From Mesostigma viride (lineage: Eukaryota > Streptophyta > Mesostigmatophyceae > Mesostigmatales > Mesostigmataceae): 22,238 bases of DNA. Each line of letters opens with the position of its first letter. Position 1 is the stretch's first letter. Shown here one piece after another: positions 1 to 7,761 of the stretch. Below the pieces are notes generated by a model. The model was given only the letters and a program-made list of their open reading frames with translations. It searched no databases and was not told the DNA's origin. The translations under genes were made by a program, and so were the position numbers. The stretch lies in the NCBI GenBank assembly GCA_009746045.1, contig RPFO01001381.1, positions 1 to 22,238 on the forward strand, written 5' to 3'.

Positions 1-9
1 AAATGGTAA

Positions 10-471
10 TGGGTAGAGCGGCCAAAATTTTGTTGGAAGTGTGCCAACGCCGACATACGACTTGAAACACCTAGGTATCTTAGGAAAAGGAAACACGGAT
101 ACGTCGGATTGGAGGAAGAGGAAGACGATGACGATGGTGAAGACGGAGAGGTTTACAATGGAGGCCTTGAGAATGGGGAGACATTGAAGCAGGAGAGCAG
201 GGTAGCGGTGAGTGGCCCGTCATGAATTACATTGTGGTTGCAGTTGTTAGCGAGGCGTGTTGATTGCTTCTTGCCGCGGGTAATCGCTAGCGTGCATAAC
301 CTTCTTTTTTCAACAGGTGTTCTGGTGCATTGACTGCCGCAAAGCAATTAATGGGACTGATTATGTGCCTATCATGCCGTTGGGAATCATACATTGCCAA
401 CATTTCGTGTTTAGAAGGCGCGCCTTCAGAAGCATATTCAGCACCGCACGAGCCAGGTGCTGAAGGCGTGC
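10..471 (+). CDS. Partial host-like gene, two exons, cysteine-pair protein of unknown function
   Basis: An open frame runs from about position 10 to 207 and continues in phase after removal of an intron at 208-316, ending at a stop at 469-471. Exon 1 encodes a C-x2-C pair (codons at 31 and 40), then an acidic run of Glu and Asp. Exon 2 opens with a second C-x2-C pair (codons at 326 and 335), so splicing brings two possible zinc-binding pairs into one protein. An in-frame TAA at 7-9 means the exon starts after it, perhaps at the AG at 15-16. A second plausible coding stretch lies in another frame from about 430 to 700 and has a lysine-rich segment, so the gene may continue through another splice or a frameshift. 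I do not recognise the family. It lies outside the viral element. Function unknown; the exon-intron call is moderately sure. Confidence 0.45.
208..316 (+). other. Predicted spliceosomal intron (109 bp)
   Basis: It begins with GTGAGT at 208 and ends with a pyrimidine-rich tract followed by CAACAG at 311-316. Both sites match GT-AG consensus. Removing it keeps the reading frame open (phase 0) and joins two cysteine-pair exons, while read-through meets a stop at once (TGA at 223-225). This is the main evidence that the left flank is nuclear eukaryotic DNA. Confidence 0.55.
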
Positions 472-784
472 TTGGAGAGGAAGGGGTATAAAGTGCGCAT
501 GACCGCATCGAAGAAGAAGAAGCAGCAGGAATCGGGCAAGACCATGATAACCGAGCCAGGATTGGCTTTCGTGCATGCAGTACATGGTGCGGCGCAGGCA
601 GTGAATGCTGCATCGATTGCAGCGGTGCAGCCTGTGGCCATGGCGTGCAGGGCGCGGGTCCTGAAGTGTGGGCGTTGGCGAAGCAGATTCACGATGCTGT
701 GGCCACGTTGTGAAGCCAAGGAATGGGTGTTGGTTCCAGTCAGGTGCCTCGCCCGGAGGAAGCTTTTCTGCTGTAAGCAGAGGT

Positions 785-883
785 GCGGCATCAAGCATTT
801 GCAATCGTCATGAGAGCAGTGGAGATGTCAGCGGCATGAAGCATTTGCAATCGCCATGAGAGCAGTGGAGATGTCTGCGGCAT
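785..883. repeat. Tandem duplication, 46-bp unit, two copies plus the start of a third
   Basis: Copies lie at 785-830 and 831-876 and differ at only a few positions; a third copy begins at 877 and breaks down within about ten bases. The unit contains AAGCATTTGCAATCG. It lies in host flank with no convincing gene over it, and no function is evident. Confidence 0.8.
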
Positions 884-1961
884 TGGGAGATCTGCAGACA
901 ATTGCAGGAGGACATTGTGCGGTACGCTTGTAGGGTGTATGCTGTGTTGTTCCGCTCGCTAATGGACATGTGCCCCTGTAACCTCTTCCAGGCTAGTATC
1001 TGCTATCCACCTCCTCAGGCTTGAAAAGTAAATTGCTGTACGGTTCACAATTGGCATGGCTTGACATGCACGCGTCCTTGACTGTGGTCTGCATGGGTTT
1101 GGGGTTTAGCGGTTTACATCAGACTCTGCTGTGTGTCTGCTTAATCAGCCGACGTGTCACATGGGGACAGCAACGGCGCTGGGATGCAGCCCGGTGTGAA
1201 TGCGAGTAAGGTACGCGCTGTCATGCATGGCGGATGGGGCGTGTAAGCCACGACCCACGTTTTTGTGTGTGCACGGGGGCTAGGGGGCAAGTCGTTGTGT
1301 TGCTGCCATCCATATGGCCATGGATATCGGGAAGCTTTCCTGTACCCATACTTAATGATGCATGGACTGGTTGTGACAGCCAAGGGTTTAGCTGTCGTGG
1401 GTTTGCTGAGTGATCATGGCAGTCTGCTAGGCTGGTGCTAGAACAGCAATAGCGCGGTTACTGCTATGTCTTGCCCGTGCTAACTGATGCTGCAGCCATG
1501 CGTGGAGCGCGAATCGTCCCGAGAGGAGAAGGAGGAGGCGGGCCGGTGCACCCATGGGCAGGGCCGGAGAAGAAGGACGCGGAGCACCTAGTGTGGGAGA
1601 AGGAGAAGGCGGGGAAGCACTGAAGCTCCACCCCATGTCAGGCCTCTAGTATAGGTGCCAGTTAACTAAACCCATGCACGTGCAGGTTGTAGCTCAGAAT
1701 GTATTTAAAATCATATGCCCTTTTCAGGTATATGTGTAACAGTGACTCCCAACGGATATATGTTCCTAATTTATTAAATTCTTACTGAATAATTGTTGTT
1801 TTATGAACCCATGAAGAGCAAAGCCGGTGGGGAGTACATGTAACGCATTACCACGAGAAGGGGTCCCCACACCGCATTTCTTCGCTCTCTGTTCCTATGC
1901 AGAACAAGAAGAGTGGAAGACCAATGTCCCGGCTCACACGCCAGCCCATGTGGGTAAGCCC
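877..1961. other. Host flank without a recognisable gene
   Basis: About 1.1 kb in which open frames on both strands are short and low in recognisable content. I found no domain, RNA gene or clear splice-site pair. Base composition drifts to AT-rich around 1700-1810. Nothing further can be supported here. Confidence 0.5.
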
Positions 1962-1992
1962 CTCCCCAAAGCGGAAGGGGCGCTTTGGGGAG
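1962..1992. other. Perfect 12-bp hairpin
   Basis: CTCCCCAAAGCG at 1962-1973 is the exact reverse complement of CGCTTTGGGGAG at 1981-1992, with a 7-base loop. It stands alone in the host flank. It could be part of a small non-autonomous transposon or a transcribed structure; nothing nearby decides. Confidence 0.65.
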
Positions 1993-2254
1993 AAGTGTAG
2001 TGAGGATTTTGTAGACTAGATAGCACTAACTTACTTACACCAGACCTGGCAATAAACAAGCATTGATGGGATGGACCCATCGATACATAATGGGCGTGCA
2101 TGCGTAAAAAATATACACTATGCATGGCCCAATGGGCATGCATTCAAATAATTACAAATGAAGGCCGCCATGAGAGCACTGAAGCTAAACCAGACCGGGC
2201 CACAATTAACCCTCCAGCACCAAAGTTCCACTGCATCATGTAAGACAAGCCTGA

Positions 2255-2840
2255 CATCCATCCATCCATCCATCCATCCATCCATCCATCCATCCATCCA
2301 TCCATCCATCCATCCATCCATCCATCCATCCATCCATCCATCCATCCATCCATCCATCCATCCATCCATCCATCCATCCATCCATCCATCCATCCATCCA
2401 TCATCCATCCATCCATCCATCCATCCATCCATCCATCCATCCATATCCATCCATCCATCCATCCATCCATCCATCCATCCATCCATCCATCCATCATCCA
2501 TCCATCCATCCATCCATCCATCCATCCATCCATCCATCCATCCATCCATCCATCCATCCATCCATCCATCCATCCATCCATCCATCCATCCATCCATCCA
2601 TCCATCCATCCATCCATCCATCCATCCATCATCCATCCATCCATCCATCCATCCATCCATCCATCCATCCATCCATCCATCCATCCATCCATCCATCCAT
2701 CCATCCATCCATCCATCCATCCATCCATCCATCCATCCATCCATCCATCCATCCATCCATCCATCCATCCATCCATCCATCCATCCATCCATCCATCCAT
2801 CCATCCATCCATCCATCCATCCATCCATCCATCCATCCAT
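2255..2840. repeat. Long (ATCC)n microsatellite, about 586 bp
   Basis: The tetranucleotide ATCC is repeated almost without change. Four interruptions near 2401, 2444, 2494 and 2630 each drop one or two bases. Because the unit is 4 bp and lacks a stop, long open frames of short repeated peptides appear on both strands; these are artefacts, not genes. Its length and regularity suggest an actively slipping locus, and assembly length here is unreliable. Confidence 0.97.
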
Positions 2841-3005
2841 TGATCGGGGTATAGTCCTAGTACAGCCATGCTACGTCCTGGCTATGATGAGATTACTTGC
2901 CCACGCTCCTAGTGTTATGCCATGCTCACATGGGTCTTATTGCACCCACAGATTGCCGGATCGTTAGCGTGTCCGTTTAGCTAGCGTTCCCGAATGCAGC
3001 TGTGG

Positions 3006-3108
3006 CATGCCTTAGGCATGAAGGAGACTGGGGGTCTCTGCCCTTTCTCCTGTTGTGCACACACAGGGATTAAAAGCACTTCGGTGCTCCGTGACTCCCC
3101 AACAGGAG
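3006..3108. other. Cluster of nested hairpins in the left flank, possible structured RNA or transposon end
   Basis: Three structures follow each other. CATGCC/GGCATG pairs at 3006-3020 with a 3-base loop. GAGAC/GTCTC pairs at 3024-3038. A long compound hairpin spans 3047-3108: outer stem CTCCTGTTG/CAACAGGAG (9 bp), middle stem GGGA (3066-3069)/TCCC (3096-3099), and inner stem AGCAC/GTGCT closing a TTCG loop, the very stable C(UUCG)G tetraloop form. The density of exact pairing is higher than expected by chance. No tRNA or known RNA family is recognised. The cluster ends 10 bp from the viral TIR. Confidence 0.55.
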
Positions 3109-3253
3109 CACGTGTTTAATTAATTAATTAAGTAGCTTCCATCATCATTCCGTCATCATTCCGTCATCGCGACTAGGAGAAGTGCACCACCCTTATGCTG
3201 GCATCTGCCACCCCTATAGTGACCCTATAGTGACCGCGGCCTAGGATGGGTCT

Positions 3254-3286
3254 CACCCTAAGCCCTAAACCCTAAAACCCTAAACC
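3254..3286 (+). repeat. Telomere-like CCCTAAA/CCCTAAAA tract in left TIR
   Basis: Four consecutive units are seen: CCCTAAG, CCCTAAA, CCCTAAAA and CCCTAAA. These match the plant-type telomere repeat (TTTAGGG) and, for one unit, the Chlamydomonas-type form (TTTTAGGG). The mirror copy is at 21827-21859. The tract lies about 135 bp inside the element, so it belongs to the element and not to the host flank. Confidence 0.9.
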
Positions 3287-3402
3287 ACTTGCAAAAACAG
3301 AAGTGCCCCCCTGCCACCACTGCTCACCAGGTTGTGACATTTAGGCTGGCATCTGTCACCACCCCGGCAGTTGTGATGGTGTGTTTGGGGTGTGACAAGG
3401 AT

Positions 3403-3777
3403 GGCGAAAAATTGTCCTTAGTTACTCTTAAGAGAAAGAACGGACAATTTTTCGCCACCCGCCACCCCTTGGCGCGGGTCATGGGAGGTGTTTTGTCAAG
3501 GTGTGAGAGTGATGGCGAAAAATTGTCCTTAGTTACTCTTAAGAGAAAGAACGGACAATTTTTCGCCACCCTGCCACCCCTTGGCGCGGGTCATAGGAGG
3601 TGTTTTGTCAAGGTGTGAGAGTGATGGCGAAAAATTGTCCTTAGTTACTCTTAAGAGAAAGAACGGACAATTTTTCGCCACCCCCCCACTGGCCGGCGCT
3701 GAGGTGGCGTGGGTTGTTGGATGTGGCGAAAAATTGCACGTACTTACTCTTAAGAAAAGACCGCCCAATTTTTCGCC
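3403..3777. repeat. Left-end array of four palindromic units
   Basis: Units lie at 3403-3456, 3514-3567, 3626-3679 and 3725-3777. Units 1-3 are the same: 15-bp arms GGCGAAAAATTGTCC and GGACAATTTTTCGCC flank a 24-bp core that contains CTCTTAAGAG. Unit 4 has different inner bases (TTGCAC and GCCCAA) and is the match of the innermost unit of the right TIR. Spacing is 111-112 bp, then 99 bp. Possible roles are recombinase or helicase binding, hairpin formation at replication, or a captured miniature transposon; none is proved. Confidence 0.93.
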
Positions 3778-4097
3778 ATGTCCTCGCAGGGTGAGGGAGC
3801 CGGCGAGGGCCGCGCGGCGGGGTGTGCAGAGTGTTAGGGTTTATTAATCTGGAAACTCAGACGACCTATGCAAGAATCCCACACGACCTGTGTCGATGCA
3901 TAAGAGGTTTACTCTGGATGTTTAACCCATAGTTAGAACTGCAATTCGAGACGAAATGAAAATTGTTTTCAGCATACATTGACGCGTTTTATACTGCATA
4001 AACGAATTCATTAAAAAATATAACACGTTTACATTCGTTATCAGCTCGACAAGAGCGAAAATGGCAAGCTCGTTGCCGTCGTCAACAAGACGACAAT

Positions 4098-4669
4098 CTA
4101 CTCCTTGTCCTTGGAGTGTCCAGTCAGGCTCTTCACGTACGAGGCGGAGTTCTTCTTGTCGCCATGGCCGTGGGAGCTTGACGCTCCCTCGCGGCTCCTC
4201 TTCCTGCCATTGGAAGTGGCGGTCTTTGCGTCCTCGAAACCCTTCTTTACCTCCTCCCATGCCCTGTAGAGCGCAATGGGGGAAATGCCTGGCTGGCGCT
4301 TGGACTTGGAGAAGCCATTGAGGAAATCGTCAACCATCTTAACGCACCCGTCGGCTTGGTCGAGGCGAATCCACTCGCAGCGGTCCTCGACCTTCCTCGG
4401 CTTTGCCGCATTCTTCTCGTAGACCCACTCGACGCAAATTTTTGGCGTCTTGCGGTCGACATCGTCATATCCGGCGTCGTGAATCTTGAAGACCTCGCAG
4501 GTAGGTCCGGTGCCTCCAACAGCACCTTCGTTTCCGGAAAGAAGGGAGACCTTGTGCGTCAGGTGTGCGAGCTGGTCGATATCTTTGTCTGGCCGTCCTC
4601 GAGACCATCGAGGATTTTTCCAAGCATTGCCAACGCCTTCTCGCAAGGCCCTGCGTTTCGGGAAGCCAT
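4098..4669 (-). pseudogene. Frameshifted element gene of unknown function
   Basis: Two overlapping minus-strand frames make one sensible protein of about 190 residues. The start is taken as the ATG at 4669-4667 in a good context (AGCCATGG); the frame switches near 4590, and the stop is TAG at 4098-4100. The N-terminal part looks helical; the middle contains a stretch reading CVEWVYEKN and several acidic and basic turns. The C-terminal 40 residues are rich in Lys, Arg, Ser, Gly and His, with GRKRSREG resembling a nuclear localisation signal. It is the last gene of the minus block, next to the left TIR. I recognise no family. A nuclear, nucleic-acid-related role would fit the basic tail, but that is only inference. 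Confidence 0.55.
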
Positions 4670-4819
4670 GGCTACCGGCAGAGAGCTTGGCAACGTGAGA
4701 TGCGTGACTTGCACGTGATTTTGCCTATTTGTGCACAATGTGCCAAGGTCCGTTACGTCTGCTGGCACGGCCTGGACAGGACGCGAAGGTGGCTGGACTT
4801 GTACAAGTGTCGAACTTGG

Positions 4820-5023
4820 CTAAATTTCGGAGCGATGCAAGTCTAAGGTGGCCTCTACCACGTGGCGAGTTCTGGGACGTGAATTTAGGTAAAAAGACTC
4901 GTAAGCGTGCGAGTAATCAACTGGGTCACTTGTCAAGCGCCTGAACGAAGATTCTAGAGTGTCCACGAGAGTGAATTTTCCGAAGCAACCACCCATATAT
5001 GATGCGCAGAAATTACTTGCCAT
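4820..5023 (-). CDS. Small hypothetical protein, 67 residues
   Basis: A start ATG at 5023-5021 lies in a fair context (GTCATGG) and overlaps the end of the upstream gene by 11 nt. The same size of overlap joins the second capsid gene to the pVI-like gene at 9431-9441, which supports a compact viral layout. The predicted peptide begins MASNFCASYMGG and has no transmembrane segment or motif I recognise. It might instead be a chance open frame in the 340-bp gap between two broken genes. Confidence 0.35.
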   Translation of the reverse strand: MASNFCASYMGGCFGKFTLVDTLESSFRRLTSDPVDYSHAYESFYLNSRPRTRHVVEATLDLHRSEI

Positions 5024-5524
5024 GACATTTGCATTTATTAAAACCTCGCACCCTCTCAAATTGTAACACGCAGACGAAAGAATCGTATGCAGCAACGTTT
5101 TGATATTCCGTGTCTCCTACGTCCCTATCTATGTGGGCCAACCTTATCTCCAGAATGCCCCCGTTCCTAAAGAGATGTGGATTCCTCAAATTGAAATATG
5201 CGTGATCATTGATCAAAGAATAGTCGAAAGTGGTCGTTGTTGCTGTTGCTTTTTTGCATATTTCTGATCCCAACACAACCCCCTGGTCCAAATTGTGCTC
5301 ACCACCCAAGAAACTGGGGGATACCAAGCCAATGAGCACGTGAGGGGGGTGCTTTCGATTCCTGCAATGGACGCAAAGTGAAGCCCGCCTCTCCAATCCC
5401 CGTCAATGATGGGAGCACTTGGATCTGGCTTAATTTTAAAACGAAATGCCGCATTGTCAACGTCACTGTCACTCGATGAAGCCTCGCTGTCAAGTACTAT
5501 CTGGTAATAATTTGGATAGTCCAT
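5013..5524 (-). pseudogene. Frameshifted beta-rich protein, possible minor virion protein
   Basis: The reading begins at ATG 5524-5522 and runs to a run of six C (plus-strand G at 5344-5349), where the sensible frame changes by one base; it then continues to TAA at 5013-5015. Together the parts give about 170 residues. The first part has a DSEASSSDSD acidic-serine stretch and then alternating hydrophobic residues; the second part ends in alternating patterns such as ILEIRLAHID and SFVCVLQFER, which suggests a beta sandwich. Small beta-rich proteins of this shape sit beside capsid genes in many PLVs, so a virion role is plausible. An AAATATCTAT element lies 17 bp upstream of the start. The break at a homopolymer may be a sequencing indel. 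Confidence 0.5.
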
Positions 5525-5540
5525 TGCTTACATGATATGG

Positions 5541-5550
5541 ATAGATATTT
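5541..5550 (-). promoter_or_regulatory. Candidate viral promoter element AAATATCTAT
   Basis: It is read on the minus strand, 17 bp upstream of the ATG at 5524. It matches elements before the zinc-finger, second capsid and major capsid genes: an A-run followed by ATCT and A or C. Confidence 0.4.
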
Positions 5551-5576
5551 AGTTATAGAGGCCTATGCTGGAGGAG

Positions 5577-7543
5577 TTAACGGTGCCCCCCACTTGGCTG
5601 CGAGGTAGCCGCGATCACCTCAAGCTCCGCTGACGTTTTGGCGGTGTTGTAGATAAGGATCTCGCCAATCCACCCATCAAAAGCACGACTCGCGTTGGCC
5701 GAGTCTCCTCCAATAGAAAGATTCCCTGAACCAAGTATAGGATCCGATCCCACTCTGCATAGCCGGGTCGTCCGTCGAAGCGGGTGAGAAAGGCGTTTGT
5801 ACTGCTGTTGCATGAAAGCGCCAGAACGTGTGTATTATTATCAAAGAACTGAGCCCTGGTGCTCACGGTTTCGTATACAGAACCGGGAGCGAATAGCATA
5901 ACGATCTGTTCCTGTGACTGATAAGACATGAGATAACAATTGCCGTTCGACGATCCAAGCATATAACCTCTAATACCCGTAAAACTCCCTATTTCTGGAT
6001 ACGTTGCAGTCGTTAGCTGTTTGGCGACTAGAAAAACACTCGCACTTACCCCGACCGCGTTCCAGAAATTGTTCACGGACTCCAACAAGCCAGACCGCGA
6101 GTTAATAAAACGGAGGGACCGTTTCGAGTTCAGCTCCGCCGTATCCAGTGTCGGGCACTTGGCGGAAGTTGCCTGCGTCACGTGGTACCCGTTCGGCCCC
6201 TTGTCGTTCACGCGCATCACGTTCCCACCTGTCGTGTTTTGCTGGGTTGTGCCCGACGTGTCGCTGAACACCGTGGCGCTGTCGGACGGATCGTACCACG
6301 CGAACAGATTGGGGTCTGTTGCGGGGTTGTAAACTGGCGTATACGTAAAAGTAAGCGAGTTAGACGCCGAGTTCCCATGGCCCGACACGGAGTCTGTCGC
6401 CGCGTTGGCACCCACGCTGACGGTCGTCAATGTGTTCGAGGTTCCTGACACGTCGAACGTGTAAAACGCCGCGTTTACCTGCACCAAGTTGGACGCCGTC
6501 CCGTTGGTAACGACGATGTCCCCGAGCGCAAAACCAGTGACTGACCGGCTGAAGGTAGCCGTCACGCCGACTGGGCTCGCGGACGGTGTTGCCCCGGCCG
6601 AAGTCGCGAGGGTGACGGTAGGCGGCGGGGAGTAGGTGAACGCGACCGTGTTAGACTCGGCGTTTGTGACCCCGAATTCGCCTACCGTCAAGCCATCGAC
6701 CACCCTCACGATCGTCTGGGAATATGGAGTGGTTGGTGTCACTGCGAACTGGTACGATGCCCCGGTACCTGTTACCGACGACGCTGTTCCGTTGTTCACG
6801 TAGATGTCCCCGCTACCAAACCCAGTCACGGGCTTGTCAAATGTGACATCCATTGTGACGGGGCTTGTGGTTGGATACGTCCCTGCCGCTGTAGATAGAG
6901 CGACCGTGATAGGTGGAGGGCTCAATGTGAATGTTAGAGTATTGGATGCGTCGTTTCCACCGTCCACCACATCCACTCCCACGCTAACAGTGGTGGGGGT
7001 GTATGCCGCGACGGGAGTGACCGAGAATGTATAAGATGAACCACTGCCTGTCAACGAGGAAGCGGTCCCATTGGTAACTACTATGTCGTCTATGGAAAAA
7101 CCAGCTATGGACTTACTGAAAGTGGCAGCCACTGCGATAGGGCTCGCAGTAGGATTAGCGCCTGCCGTTGTAGCAAGTGTGACGGTGGTGGAAGGAGGGG
7201 TGTAGGTAAATGATAACAGGTTGGATTCGTCGTTATATGCCCCAGAAACCCCTGTTACCTTATTTTCTTTCACGGAAACCGTGGTTGGGATCGAACCTGT
7301 GATATTTGTTATATCAAAAAAATACGTCGCCGGTGCACCTAAAAAGAGGTCGACTGCCGTTCCGTTTGTCACGTCAATGTCTGATAGATCAAAACCAGTG
7401 ACGTCTTCATTAAATGTCGCCATCACGAAAACGGGGACATTCGATGGTGTAAGGTCCACTGTTGATAACCCAACCGTGACCGAGGTACTAGGAACGCGTC
7501 GTTTATATAAAAGAGCGGGGCATATACCACTATCCAGCAACAT
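5577..7543 (-). pseudogene. Fibre-like surface protein: four Ig-like repeats plus LamG/lectin-like domain, frameshifted near the C-terminus
   Basis: The start is ATG 7543. Residues about 21-117, 119-210, 211-308 and 309-403 are four copies of a bacterial-type Ig-like domain (Big family), each with a VTLAT-type first strand, an ATF..xVTGF strand and an IVVTNGTAS strand. From about residue 405 a concanavalin A/LamG-like fold begins (LFAWYDPSDSATVFSD, then NDKGPNGYHV). Its last strands (DGWIGEILIYNTA) lie in a different frame, ending at TAA 5577-5579, so one base is lost or gained near 5740-5770. Ig-like stalks ending in a lectin-like head are typical of receptor-binding fibres, so I infer attachment to the host cell surface, probably to glycans. 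No signal peptide or membrane segment is seen, as expected for a capsid-borne fibre. The Ig-like repeats suggest bacterial or phage ancestry. Confidence 0.8.
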
Positions 7544-7562
7544 TTGTATAGACTAATCGTCG

Positions 7563-7733
7563 TTATTTTTTTTGGTTTGGTAGCGGATACTTGAAGGTGG
7601 GGAGAAGGGGCAATGCTCGTCTAGCTGGCATTGTCATGGACAGACCAGAATCTGCCATTTCAGGAATGTCAAAAATCAACTTCAACCTGTTAAACGGATT
7701 AGCTGTGATGCTAGGGTCTCGAAAGTAGTCCAT
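7563..7733 (-). CDS. Small protein between major capsid and fibre genes, 56 residues
   Basis: ATG at 7733-7731 opens a frame of 56 codons to TAA at 7563-7565. It starts MDYFRDPSITANPFNRLKLI, has two Met-rich turns and ends with a proline-rich, lysine-tipped tail. It fills almost all of the gap between the major capsid gene (ends 7762) and the fibre gene (starts 7543). The dense packing of this block makes it a likely gene. An AT-rich run (AAAAAATATATAC) lies about 12-25 bp upstream. No family recognised; a small capsid accessory or cement protein is a guess. Confidence 0.55.
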   Translation of the reverse strand: MDYFRDPSITANPFNRLKLIFDIPEMADSGLSMTMPARRALPLLPTFKYPLPNQKK

Positions 7734-7761
7734 CGTTTGTCATTACACACGTATATATTTT

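Larger units (their letters stand above)
3119..3826 (+). repeat. Left terminal inverted repeat (708 bp)
   Basis: From the outer end inward it holds an AT-rich tip (ATTAATTAATTAAG), short direct repeats (TCATTCCG twice, CCCTATAGTGA twice), a telomere-like tract, and four palindromic units. It reads as the reverse complement of 21181-21994 with high identity. It is about 106 bp shorter than the right copy, close to one array unit. The inner boundary is at GGGGTGTG, after which the two ends diverge. Confidence 0.95.

Noticed and set aside
2118-2967. Long open frames encoding repeated short peptides on both strands
   Set aside because: They come only from the 4-bp microsatellite, which has no stop in any frame; nothing else supports a protein.
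3047-3108. tRNA gene
   Set aside because: There is an outer stem and an inner hairpin, but no T-arm consensus, no anticodon arm of correct size, and the length is too short.
3289-3847. Open frames of 80-110 codons across the left TIR, with repeated NGQFFA-like peptides
   Set aside because: They follow the palindromic DNA repeats on both strands, and matching frames appear in the right TIR; the peptide repeat is a by-product of the DNA repeat.
3922-4260. 112-codon minus-strand frame near the left TIR
   Set aside because: It overlaps the better frame of the 4098-4669 gene and its downstream part lies in AT-rich non-coding sequence.
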